From: an uncultured Clostridia bacterium
Lineage (GTDB): Bacteria > Bacillota > Clostridia > TANB77 > CAG-508
Assembly: GCA_944392105.1 (NCBI GenBank)
Contig: CALXVM010000001.1
Location: forward strand, 1-64,000
Length of the DNA: 64,000 nt
Direction: 5' to 3'
Position numbers and translations under genes: made by a program. Positions within the stretch are counted from its first letter, which is position 1, and every line of letters starts with the position of its first letter. Below the pieces are notes generated by a model, which was not told the DNA's origin, did not search any database, and saw only the letters and a list, made by a program, of their open reading frames with translations. Positions 45,646 through 53,630 of this stretch are shown here, in pieces.

Positions 45646-46345
45646 TTTTGAAAACCTCCATAAAATTGTTTTTGTATTTTGGACCTATATAACATTTATT
45701 TTCTTGGTTATTATTAAGATATATAGTATTTGTTTTTACATCAATATTTGTTATTTTATCTGTATTAACTATATATGATTTATGGCATCTAACAAAATTT
45801 TTAGGTAAACTTGTTGATACTTTAAGAAAAGAACTATAAGTATTGTAATCTCTAGTGTCTGTATGAAAAATAATTTTCATACCTTCCTTTTTTATATACT
45901 GTATAGTATCTTGCTTAATAATGGTTTTATTGTTATCAAGCCTTATATAAGTATGTGTGTTACCTTGTATGTCATCTAATAATCTTAAAATAGTATCTTC
46001 CAATCTCTCAGATGTAATTGGTTTGGGTAGATAATCAAATGTTTTATACTTATAAGCTACTAAGCCATATTCTAAGTGAGCTGTAGAGAATATAAGATAA
46101 ACATTTTTGTCTTTTTTTCTAATTTTTTCTGCAATGTCTAATCCAGAAATATGTGATTTAAAATCAATATCTAGTATAAGGACATTTGGAGAGTTTTCGT
46201 CTAAATATTTTAATAAGTCTTTAGGATTAGTTGTTTTATATAAAATACAAGCTTCGATGTCATGTTTTATGAAAATTGATTCTAAAATTTTGCTTAATCT
46301 TTCTAGGATGATAGAATTGTCATCACATAAAACAAAATTTAACAT
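45602..46345 (-). CDS. agrA: AgrA-like LytTR response regulator
   Basis: A 247-residue two-domain regulator. ATG 46345 follows GGAGGT; an in-frame start 13 codons upstream lacks a site. The receiver domain has the acidic pocket CDDNS and phospho-Asp in ILDIDF; the LytTR DNA-binding domain occupies about 140-247 (RCHKSYIVNTDKITNID). It would respond to AgrC and activate target promoters. The order agrA-agrC on one strand facing agrB-agrD on the other differs from the single agrBDCA operon of Staphylococcus. Confidence 0.9.
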   Translation of the reverse strand: MLNFVLCDDNSIILERLSKILESIFIKHDIEACILYKTTNPKDLLKYLDENSPNVLILDIDFKSHISGLDIAEKIRKKDKNVYLIFSTAHLEYGLVAYKYKTFDYLPKPITSERLEDTILRLLDDIQGNTHTYIRLDNNKTIIKQDTIQYIKKEGMKIIFHTDTRDYNTYSSFLKVSTSLPKNFVRCHKSYIVNTDKITNIDVKTNTIYLNNNQENKCYIGPKYKNNFMEVFKNEYFSNSMECNKHS

Positions 46346-46429
46346 ATATTTAACCTCCATATTAATTAACAAAAAAATAAACATGTACTTATAAGAAAAT
46401 AATTTCCAATAATATCCAGCAACTATTTT

Positions 46430-46458
46430 AATATAATCTAAAAATTGAAGATTGTCAA
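46430..46458 (-). promoter_or_regulatory. promoter of agrAC
   Basis: On the minus strand, TTGACA (46458-46453), 17-nt spacer, TATATT (46435-46430). The remaining 46459-46728 is AT-rich and holds no further recognisable gene, but must contain the pdaA promoter. Confidence 0.7.
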
Positions 46459-46728
46459 GAAATTTATTAAAATAAATACAAAAAAATGTCGAAACGTGAC
46501 AAGTCTTGGAACATACAGGAATAAAGAATAAAAAAATTAGAAAAAAAGTAAAATAATTGTAATTTTATTATTTTTTTTCTTGAAAATTTATTTAGTAAAT
46601 TAATTTTAATTCTAATCAACTAAAAGGTAAAAATTTACAAATAATAAAAAGATTATTTGTAAAAGATAGTTATTTTTTTATTTCTTTTTTCATAAGATGA
46701 ATAAAAAGTTATTCTATAGGAGGATGCA

Positions 46729-47541
46729 ATGAAACAGAAAAATGTTAGGTTATTTATAATGCTGTCTACATGTTTTATATTTATTTTTACATTTGCAGTT
46801 GCAAGTGAGAACAAAATGCAAACTATTGAGACAGGTGCAACTACTTTGCTTAGTAATGAGAAAATAGAGTGGGGAATAAAAAGAGGAGATAACCATGAAC
46901 AACCAGATTTGGGAGCAAAAAATAAAATGATGATAGATAAATATAATGGAATAGCAATGGGGAATAAAGAAAAACCTTATGTGTATTTAACATTTGATGG
47001 AGGCTATGAAGCAGGCTATACAGAAAAAATATTGGAAGTTTTAAAACAAAATAATGTAAAAGCTACATTTTTTATTACAGGGCATTATTTAAATACTAGC
47101 TCAGATTTAGTTAAAAGAATGATTGATGAAGGACATATAGTAGGAAATCATACAGTAAATCATAAAAGTATGCCAGATATAGATAATGATACTATAAAAA
47201 AGGAAGTAATGGACTTACATACAGCAGTATATGAGAAATTTGGTTATGAAATGAAATATATTAGACCGCCAAAAGGAGAGTATAGCGAAAGAACAATAGA
47301 TTATACAAATAGCTTAGGATATAAAACTGTAATGTGGTCGTTTGCTTATGATGATTGGGATGAAAATAAACAGGGAAGAGAAGAATATGGTAAGAAAAAA
47401 ATATTAGATAATGTTCATAATGGAGAAGTAATATTATTGCATTCAACGTCTAAAGATAATAGTAACATTTTAGATTATTGCATAAAAGAAATAAAAAATA
47501 TGGGGTATGAATTTAAAAGCTTAGATGAGTTTGAAGCTTAG
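46729..47541 (+). CDS. pdaA: PdaA-like delta-lactam-forming deacetylase
   Basis: A 270-residue polysaccharide deacetylase with an N-terminal signal or anchor helix (about 6-25). The NodB core has LTFDGGYEAGYT, in which the second Asp of LTFDDGP is replaced by Gly-Gly as in PdaA relatives, then HIVGNHTVNH and RPPKGEY. PdaA removes the acetyl group of muramic acid to make the muramic delta-lactam of spore cortex. AGGAGG precedes the ATG. It lies directly upstream of yqfC-yqfD, consistent with a sporulation locus. Confidence 0.88.
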   Translation: MKQKNVRLFIMLSTCFIFIFTFAVASENKMQTIETGATTLLSNEKIEWGIKRGDNHEQPDLGAKNKMMIDKYNGIAMGNKEKPYVYLTFDGGYEAGYTEKILEVLKQNNVKATFFITGHYLNTSSDLVKRMIDEGHIVGNHTVNHKSMPDIDNDTIKKEVMDLHTAVYEKFGYEMKYIRPPKGEYSERTIDYTNSLGYKTVMWSFAYDDWDENKQGREEYGKKKILDNVHNGEVILLHSTSKDNSNILDYCIKEIKNMGYEFKSLDEFEA

Positions 47542-47661
47542 GCTTGGCATATTTTGAATACTAAGAAGAGTTTTATAATGTAATATGTATTCTTGACTTA
47601 AAAAAACAGCTATAAAAAGTCAATAGAAAATTAAATATTTTAAGGAAAGGATAAACTTAAA

Positions 47662-47946
47662 ATGAGGAAAAATAGAAAAAAAGGTGCAAGCAAATTAGAT
47701 AGACTTTTAGAATTGCCAGATGAGTTAGTTTCCAATGAACCAAAAATAACTATAGTAGCATTTAATAAATGTTTAATAGAAAACTATAAGTCTATACTAG
47801 AATACCAAGAATTTTATATAAGGCTAAGTACTTATATTGGTATTATAAATATAAATGGGTTTAATATGCAATTAAATGAAATGACAAACGATGACTTATT
47901 AATAGAAGGCAAAATTGAAAGCATAGATTTTGAAAGCACAATATAA
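47662..47946 (+). CDS. yqfC: sporulation protein YqfC
   Basis: A 94-residue protein with AAAGGA upstream. The segments LDRLLELPDELVSNEPKITI and ECLIENYKSI-like IENYKSILEYQ match YqfC, which is expressed in the mother cell and of unknown biochemical role. It is followed after 17 nt by yqfD, as in Bacillus and most clostridia. Confidence 0.85.
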   Translation: MRKNRKKGASKLDRLLELPDELVSNEPKITIVAFNKCLIENYKSILEYQEFYIRLSTYIGIININGFNMQLNEMTNDDLLIEGKIESIDFESTI

Positions 47947-47963
47947 AATGAGGAGGAATAGCT

Positions 47964-49148
47964 TTGCATTTTAAAGTATTACTTTGTTACTTTTTAGGAT
48001 ACTTAGAAATAGAAGTAGAAGGTTATTTTATAGAAAAATTTATAAATAACTGTTTAAAACGCAGTGTATTTTTGTGGAATATAAAAAGAAAAAAATCTAC
48101 CATAATGACTTGTAATATAGGAATAAAAGATTTTAAAAAAGTAAGAAAAATATTAAAGAAAACTAAATGCAAAGCAAAAATAGAGAAAAAAAGAGGATTG
48201 CCTTTTATTTTTAATAAATATAAAAAAAGAAAAACTTTTGCATTAATTATATTAATAATTGCAATTGCAATTATTATATTATCAAATTTCGTATGGAATA
48301 TACAAATAGAAGGAACAGAAACCATAGACAATAAAGAGTTAATAGATACTTTAAAACAAAAAGGGCTATCTATAGGAAAGTTTAAGCCAAGTTTAGACAC
48401 AAAAGATATAATAAATAAGATAAGATTAGATAGAGATGATATTGCATGGATAGGAATAGAAATAGAAGGTACTAATGCAATTGTTAAAGTAGTAGAAGCC
48501 GAAGAAAAGCCAGAAATAATAGATGAAAATGAGTATTGTAATATTGTTGCAACAAAAGACGGTGTTGTGTCTAAAATAATGGCGCAAAATGGTACACCCC
48601 TAGTAAAAGAAGGAGATTTAATAAAAGAAGGAACAATACTAATAGGAGGATGGCTTGAGGGAAAGTACACAGGAACTCGATATGTCCATGCAAATGGGCA
48701 AGTTGAGGCAAAAGTGTGGTATACTCAAAAAGAAAGAGTGTATTTAAAAGAACAGAAAAAAGAGGAAACAGGAGAGTCTGAAAATAAATATTCCGTAAAT
48801 ATAAATAATTTTATAATAAATTTTAATAAAAGGCTTTCAAAATTTGAAAATTATGATACAATAGAAGAGACAAAAAAATTAAAGTTATTTTCTAATTTTT
48901 ATTTACCAATAGAAATAGTAAAAACAACTTATAAAGAGTACAAAAATACAGAGATAACGCACACATTAGAAGAAGCTAAAACAATTGGTATAGAAAGGGC
49001 AAAAGATAAATTAAATGCGCAAGTAGAAAATACTAACAACATAACAGACGAGCAAATTAATGTATACGAAAATGCAGAATTTGTTGAAGTAGAAGTTATT
49101 TATGAAGTAAAAGAAAATATTGGGACAAAAGAAAAAATAGTATTTTGA
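47964..49148 (+). CDS. yqfD: sporulation protein YqfD
   Basis: A 394-residue protein starting with TTG 6 nt after GGAGGA. A single membrane helix near 95-112 (FALIILIIAIAIIILSNF) follows a basic cytoplasmic part; the exterior contains the YqfD pattern (GTETIDNKELIDTLKQKG, and KDGVVSKIMAQNGTPLVKEG, where function of the latter resembles a lipoyl-like hairpin). Required for late sporulation in Bacillus. Next gene starts 14 nt after the stop. Confidence 0.85.
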   Translation: MHFKVLLCYFLGYLEIEVEGYFIEKFINNCLKRSVFLWNIKRKKSTIMTCNIGIKDFKKVRKILKKTKCKAKIEKKRGLPFIFNKYKKRKTFALIILIIAIAIIILSNFVWNIQIEGTETIDNKELIDTLKQKGLSIGKFKPSLDTKDIINKIRLDRDDIAWIGIEIEGTNAIVKVVEAEEKPEIIDENEYCNIVATKDGVVSKIMAQNGTPLVKEGDLIKEGTILIGGWLEGKYTGTRYVHANGQVEAKVWYTQKERVYLKEQKKEETGESENKYSVNINNFIINFNKRLSKFENYDTIEETKKLKLFSNFYLPIEIVKTTYKEYKNTEITHTLEEAKTIGIERAKDKLNAQVENTNNITDEQINVYENAEFVEVEVIYEVKENIGTKEKIVF

Positions 49149-49162
49149 AAGGGAGAGTGCAT

Positions 49163-50386
49163 ATGGAAGAAAGAAGTTTAAGAATATACAATTCAGAAAG
49201 AACATTTTTTAACAAAATAGCAAATGGCTTAACAAGAATGTTAATTCCAACAAAAATAGGGATTAATGGTTTCTTAATATCAATAAAAAGAACTAACATT
49301 TTAAAAGCATACGAAGAAGTAAAAAAGAATGCAGACATAGAAGACGAAGACAAAAAAGAAATGCTAGACAAAAAATACGAAGATATGTATGCATTGTATT
49401 TAGAAGCTATAGATAAATACATAATGGATTCAATTTATAAAAAAGTAAAAACAGATACAGCAAGTGACTTCGAAAAAAATGCATTATCAAGTTATTATAA
49501 TATAATTCAATTAAAAGATAATGACTATACAGAATTCAAATACAGAAAACAAATATACTTATTAGGACTAGATTATGATAATATTGAGTCTCACGGAAAG
49601 CCTCAAATTATAGAAAGATATAGAAACTTTTATGGAAGCGAGATGGAAACTTTATATAAAGGACTTCTAAAACATTATTCTATAAAATTATCTGATAATT
49701 TAACTGCAGGAGATAGAGACATAGTTTATAATAAAATATTTAATACATTAGCAGATTATGTAGAAAATATTTTACCAATAAAAATGCAAGAAGACGGAGA
49801 AAAATACAAAGAAGTTGTAGATGAATACAATAATTTTGATAAATTTACTATTGGAAAATTAGACCAAAATGATGTAATAGAGAAAAACCTAATTTTAATA
49901 GGAATGAGCAGAAAGTTATTTACACATAGTTTACCATTAGTTGTAGCAGAGCGTTGCTATATAAAACTATTAAAAGATGCAAGAAATTTAATAGTAGACA
50001 CTAAAATATTAAGAAAGAAAGAAAAAGCATATTCATTACTAATTAATATAATAGATGAATACAATTTAAGAGTATTATTAACAAAAATTTATTGGGACAA
50101 GCCAGAACAAAGAGAAGAATATAAAGAGTTTTCTAAAAAGTATAGAGAAGTTGAAAAACTAAGCATTGTAAATAAAGAGGAATACTTAAAACAAAAACAA
50201 ATTTTATTCTTAAAAGCAGATTTAAAGAAAGTATATCAAAATGAAAATCGTTACTATAAAATTATAAAATTCTATAAAGATAAGCTTGTAGAATTAGGAG
50301 CTATGAGAAAACTAAAAAATGGCTGTATGTCATATGGGTATTATGTAAAAGCAGATAAAAAATTAAAAAAAGTTGTTAACAAATAG
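49163..50386 (+). CDS. unknown conserved-context protein between yqfD and ybeY
   Basis: A 407-residue, highly charged helical protein without membrane segments or recognisable catalytic motifs. GGGAGAG lies 5 nt before ATG 49163; a TTG at 49145 overlaps the yqfD stop. In Bacillus the slot between yqfD and ybeY holds phoH (yqfE) and yqfF. This protein has neither a Walker motif nor an HD motif, so it is not PhoH. Its spacing (14 nt after yqfD, 10 nt before ybeY) implies co-transcription. Repeated Lys/Tyr-rich helices suggest a structural or binding role. I cannot assign a family. Confidence 0.65.
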   Translation: MEERSLRIYNSERTFFNKIANGLTRMLIPTKIGINGFLISIKRTNILKAYEEVKKNADIEDEDKKEMLDKKYEDMYALYLEAIDKYIMDSIYKKVKTDTASDFEKNALSSYYNIIQLKDNDYTEFKYRKQIYLLGLDYDNIESHGKPQIIERYRNFYGSEMETLYKGLLKHYSIKLSDNLTAGDRDIVYNKIFNTLADYVENILPIKMQEDGEKYKEVVDEYNNFDKFTIGKLDQNDVIEKNLILIGMSRKLFTHSLPLVVAERCYIKLLKDARNLIVDTKILRKKEKAYSLLINIIDEYNLRVLLTKIYWDKPEQREEYKEFSKKYREVEKLSIVNKEEYLKQKQILFLKADLKKVYQNENRYYKIIKFYKDKLVELGAMRKLKNGCMSYGYYVKADKKLKKVVNK

Positions 50387-50396
50387 GGGAGGACTT

Positions 50397-50888
50397 ATGA
50401 GAATTACATCAGAAATAACTCTAAAGGGAGTAGAAGAAAAAGATAGTCACGAAGACTTAATAGATAGAGTTGTAGAAAAATGTTTTGAAATAGAAAATTT
50501 AGATGAAAACAAAGTATATGTTGCAATAACATTAACAACTCCAGAAGAGATAAGAGAAATAAATAAAGAATTTAGAAAAATAGACAAAGAAACAGATGTG
50601 CTATCTTTTCCTATTTTCGAAAAGAAAGATATAGATATGCTTAGAAAAAATGGAGAAATTGTAGACGAAGATATGCCACAAGATGTTTTGGGCGATATTA
50701 TAATATCTATGAAAAAGGTAGAAGAACAAGCTAAAGAATATGGACATAGTGTAGAAAGAGAACTTGCATATATGGTAGTACACGGTTTTTACCACTTAAT
50801 GGGATATGACCACATGGTAGAAGAAGATAAAAAAGTTATGAGAGAGAAAGAGGAAAAAGTTTTAGAAAGTTTAGATATAGTAAGATAA
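50397..50888 (+). CDS. ybeY: rRNA maturation endoribonuclease YbeY
   Basis: A 163-residue zinc enzyme involved in 16S rRNA 3' processing and ribosome quality control. HGFYHLMGYDH is the metal-binding H-x3-H-x5-H motif. VLSFPIFE and DVLGDIIIS are family blocks. GGGGAGG lies 4 nt before ATG 50397. It is followed by the dgkA fusion, the same order as in Bacillus. Confidence 0.95.
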   Translation: MRITSEITLKGVEEKDSHEDLIDRVVEKCFEIENLDENKVYVAITLTTPEEIREINKEFRKIDKETDVLSFPIFEKKDIDMLRKNGEIVDEDMPQDVLGDIIISMKKVEEQAKEYGHSVERELAYMVVHGFYHLMGYDHMVEEDKKVMREKEEKVLESLDIVR

Positions 50889-50908
50889 TAAAGGAATGAT
50901 TAATTGTT

Positions 50909-51703
50909 ATGAAAAAAGACAATAAAGAGGCAAAAGAAACTAAAAAAAACTTAAAAGACCAAAAAACTAACTCTGATAAAAGAATAAAAAACAGTGGATT
51001 TATAGATGCTTGGAAAAACGCTATAAATGGTATTATATATGCAACAACTACACAAAGCAATATTAAGAAACAACTTATTATTGCTGTTGTAGTTGTTGTT
51101 ATTAGTTTGTTTTTTAATTTATCTAAAGCAGAATTCTTGTGCTTTTTATTTACTATTATATTAATTTTATTTGCAGAAATGACTAATACAGCAATAGAGA
51201 CAGTAGTAGATTTATGTACAGAAGTATATCATCCAAAAGCTAAAATTGCTAAAGACGTAGCAGCAGGCGGAGTTGTAGTAACAACAATAAATGCCATAAT
51301 AGTAGCATACTTTTTGTTTTTTGATAAATTAAGTGAAATGGGAATAGCATTTTTACAAAATATTGCTTCATCACCTCAACATTTAGCATTTACAGTAGTT
51401 ATGATAGTAATTATAGCAGTTTTAGCATTAATAGCATTTTCTAAAACAAACAAGCATAAAATATTTAATGAAAAATTTATTCCAAGTGGACATGCAACAA
51501 TTGCTTTTGCAGCAAATACTATTATTTGGATTTCTACACATAATCCTGTAATATTAATTCTATCACTTATAATGGCAATATTAATAGCAGAAAGCAGAAT
51601 ACAAGCCAAAGAACATAAACTTTCAGAAGTTATTTTTAGTGCTTGCTTAGGAACAGTTCTAGTTTTAATTTTATATGGAATAGCAAAATTATTTACAATG
51701 TAA
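50909..51703 (+). CDS. dgkA: undecaprenol/diacylglycerol kinase fused to PAP2 phosphatase
   Basis: A 264-residue membrane protein with AAGGAA upstream. Residues about 25-140 are the trimeric DgkA-type kinase (FTIILILFAEMTNTAIETVV, then HPKAKIAKDVAAGGV). Residues about 155-264 form a PAP2 phosphatase: IPSGHATIAFA and SRIQAKEHKLSEV with catalytic His residues. The kinase half would phosphorylate undecaprenol; the other half would remove phosphate from undecaprenyl or phosphatidyl phosphates. Opposing activities in one chain suggest control of the lipid-carrier pool. It sits in the ybeY-dgkA-era neighbourhood. Confidence 0.88.
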   Translation: MKKDNKEAKETKKNLKDQKTNSDKRIKNSGFIDAWKNAINGIIYATTTQSNIKKQLIIAVVVVVISLFFNLSKAEFLCFLFTIILILFAEMTNTAIETVVDLCTEVYHPKAKIAKDVAAGGVVVTTINAIIVAYFLFFDKLSEMGIAFLQNIASSPQHLAFTVVMIVIIAVLALIAFSKTNKHKIFNEKFIPSGHATIAFAANTIIWISTHNPVILILSLIMAILIAESRIQAKEHKLSEVIFSACLGTVLVLILYGIAKLFTM

Positions 51704-51829
51704 AATAATACTTTTGTAAAACACAAGTTATATATCAATTAAAAATGTAGACTATATATAATTTACATATGGTTTTATTAAAACTAATTGGTTTATAGGT
51801 GTAACCAAATAAAAACCTAAATACTTTGT

Positions 51830-51867
51830 AAGGAGAAAGTATAATTTTTAATTATACAAATGTAAGT
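51830..51867 (+). promoter_or_regulatory. yerB start with hairpin between SD and ATG
   Basis: AGGAG (51831-51835) is 32 nt from ATG 51868. GTATAATT (51839-51846) pairs perfectly with AATTATAC (51850-51857). Folding leaves about 13 nt. An out-of-frame ATG-TAA start-stop sits at 51860. Confidence 0.45.
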
Positions 51868-52938
51868 ATGGATATAAAAAGTCAAAAAGGTGGATTAAAA
51901 ATTTTAATAGGAATTCTAATAGTTTTAATATTGGCAGCAGGGGTACTATTAGCAATGAAATATTTTCAAGAAAACGGCACAGAGAAAACTTCTAACGAAA
52001 ATGTAGACGGAATGGAAATAAAAAAGGAAGAAGAAAAGAAACCAGTAACTTTTTCTGGAACAGATAGACCAATAGCTGTTATGATAGATAACCATAAAAA
52101 TGCAATGCCACAAGCTAATCTTCAAGAAGCTGAAATAGTTTATGAAATAATAGTAGAATATGGCGAAACTAGATTAATGGCAATATATAAGGGAGACGAT
52201 TTAGATAAAATAGGACCTATAAGAAGTGCAAGACATTATTTTGTAGATTATGCATTAGAAAATGATGCTATTTATGTACATTTTGGAGAAAGCCCACAAG
52301 CAGAAGAAGCCATAGATAAATACTTTGTTCAAGATATAAATGGAATAAATGAGAGTGAAGATTATTTCTGGAGAACAGACGACAGATATGCACCACATAA
52401 TGTTGTAACAGATACAAAAAGTATTCTAGAAATAGCTAAGGAAAAAGGATATAGAACAACATCAGATGAAGAAAGCGTATTAAACTATGTTGTAGATGAA
52501 GTTAATTTAGAAAATGGTCAAAGTGCTGAAAACATTGTTATTCCTTATTCAGACTATAATACTGTAAGTTATGAATATGATAGTGAAAACAAAAACTATA
52601 TTAGATATTCTAGAGACGAAAAACAAGTGGACTGGGATACAGAAGAGCCAGTTACTGTAAAAAATATAATAATAGCAAAAGTAGAAAATTCTACATTAAA
52701 TGATGGCTCAGACAAAGATAGACAAACAATAGATAATATAGGAACTTTAGAAGGATATTATATTACTAATGGCAAGGCAATACCTATTACATGTGAAAAA
52801 GAATCTGTTACTTCTAAAACAGTTTACAAAGACTTAAATGGTAACGAAATAAAAGTAAATGATGGAAATACTTTTATACAAATGTGTCCAGAAGATGCAG
52901 ATATAACAATAGAGGGAATAGAAGATACTAGCAATTAA
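51868..52938 (+). CDS. YerB-like DUF3048 membrane-anchored protein
   Basis: A 356-residue protein with one N-terminal membrane helix (about 10-30) and no lipobox. The extracellular part is DUF3048: DRPIAVMIDNHKNAMPQANL, ETRLMAIYKGD, IGPIRSARHYFVDYA and the C-terminal YKDLNGNEIKVNDGNTFIQM. YerB-type proteins are common in Firmicutes and poorly characterised; some are putative lipoproteins. It precedes the hydrogenase genes by 115 nt but is probably functionally separate. Confidence 0.85.
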   Translation: MDIKSQKGGLKILIGILIVLILAAGVLLAMKYFQENGTEKTSNENVDGMEIKKEEEKKPVTFSGTDRPIAVMIDNHKNAMPQANLQEAEIVYEIIVEYGETRLMAIYKGDDLDKIGPIRSARHYFVDYALENDAIYVHFGESPQAEEAIDKYFVQDINGINESEDYFWRTDDRYAPHNVVTDTKSILEIAKEKGYRTTSDEESVLNYVVDEVNLENGQSAENIVIPYSDYNTVSYEYDSENKNYIRYSRDEKQVDWDTEEPVTVKNIIIAKVENSTLNDGSDKDRQTIDNIGTLEGYYITNGKAIPITCEKESVTSKTVYKDLNGNEIKVNDGNTFIQMCPEDADITIEGIEDTSN

Positions 52939-52994
52939 GTAAAATATAGAAATAAGCTATATAAAAGCCAATAGAAAATTAAATATATTTAAAG

Positions 52995-53053
52995 AAAGGA
53001 GATATGATGTATTTATTTATTAAAAATAGATGAATACATCATAAAAAATATAT
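52995..53053 (+). promoter_or_regulatory. hndA start with hairpin and leader peptide between SD and ATG
   Basis: AAAGGAG (52995-53001) is 52 nt from ATG 53054. TATGATGTATT (53003-53013) pairs with AATACATCATA (53033-53043), 11 bp. Folding leaves about 11 nt and hides an ATG-ATG that opens a 9-codon leader ORF (53004-53033). Translation of hndA may thus depend on hairpin state. Confidence 0.45.
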
Positions 53054-53533
53054 ATGAGTTGTGTAGACGAAAAAATAGTAGAAGAAACAAGAAAAATATT
53101 AGATGGATATAAAAAAGAAAAAGATAACTTAATTCCAATATTAAATGATATACAAGTAAAATTTGGATATATACCAAAAAAGTCTCAAATGGAAATTTCT
53201 AAATATTTAGGAATACCAATGGCAGAAATTTTTGGAGTTATTACATTTTATTCAAGATTTTCTTTAGAACCAAAAGGGAAGTATAATATTTCTGTTTGCT
53301 TAGGTACAGCATGCTTTGTTAAAGGTTCACAAGCAATTTTTGACAGACTAAAAGAAAGATTAAAATTAGAAGATGGTCAAACTAGTGCAGATGGAAAATT
53401 TTCTATAGACACAACAAGATGTGTTGGAGCATGTGGAATTGCACCAGTTTTTACTGTAAACAATGAAGTATATGGTCATGCAACAGTAAAAAAACTAGAT
53501 GAGGTATTAGATAAGTTAGAAAAAGAGGGATAA
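53054..53533 (+). CDS. hndA: hydrogenase/NuoE-like [2Fe-2S] subunit
   Basis: A 159-residue thioredoxin-like ferredoxin subunit of NAD(P)-linked [FeFe] hydrogenases (HndA, HydC, NuoE family). Four cysteines bind the [2Fe-2S] cluster: CLGTAC and CVGACG. GVITFYSRF and YIPKKSQMEIS are family blocks. It starts the three-gene hydrogenase operon; ATG 53054 has no adjacent ribosome binding site. It works with the flavoprotein and catalytic subunits downstream. Confidence 0.92.
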   Translation: MSCVDEKIVEETRKILDGYKKEKDNLIPILNDIQVKFGYIPKKSQMEISKYLGIPMAEIFGVITFYSRFSLEPKGKYNISVCLGTACFVKGSQAIFDRLKERLKLEDGQTSADGKFSIDTTRCVGACGIAPVFTVNNEVYGHATVKKLDEVLDKLEKEG

Positions 53534-53630
53534 AAGATTTAATAAGAATTAAAGAAAAAAATACAAAAAATATATAAGTAAAAAACTACTAGAGAACAAA
53601 TTGATTATCATTGTAGTAAGGAGGTCTTAA

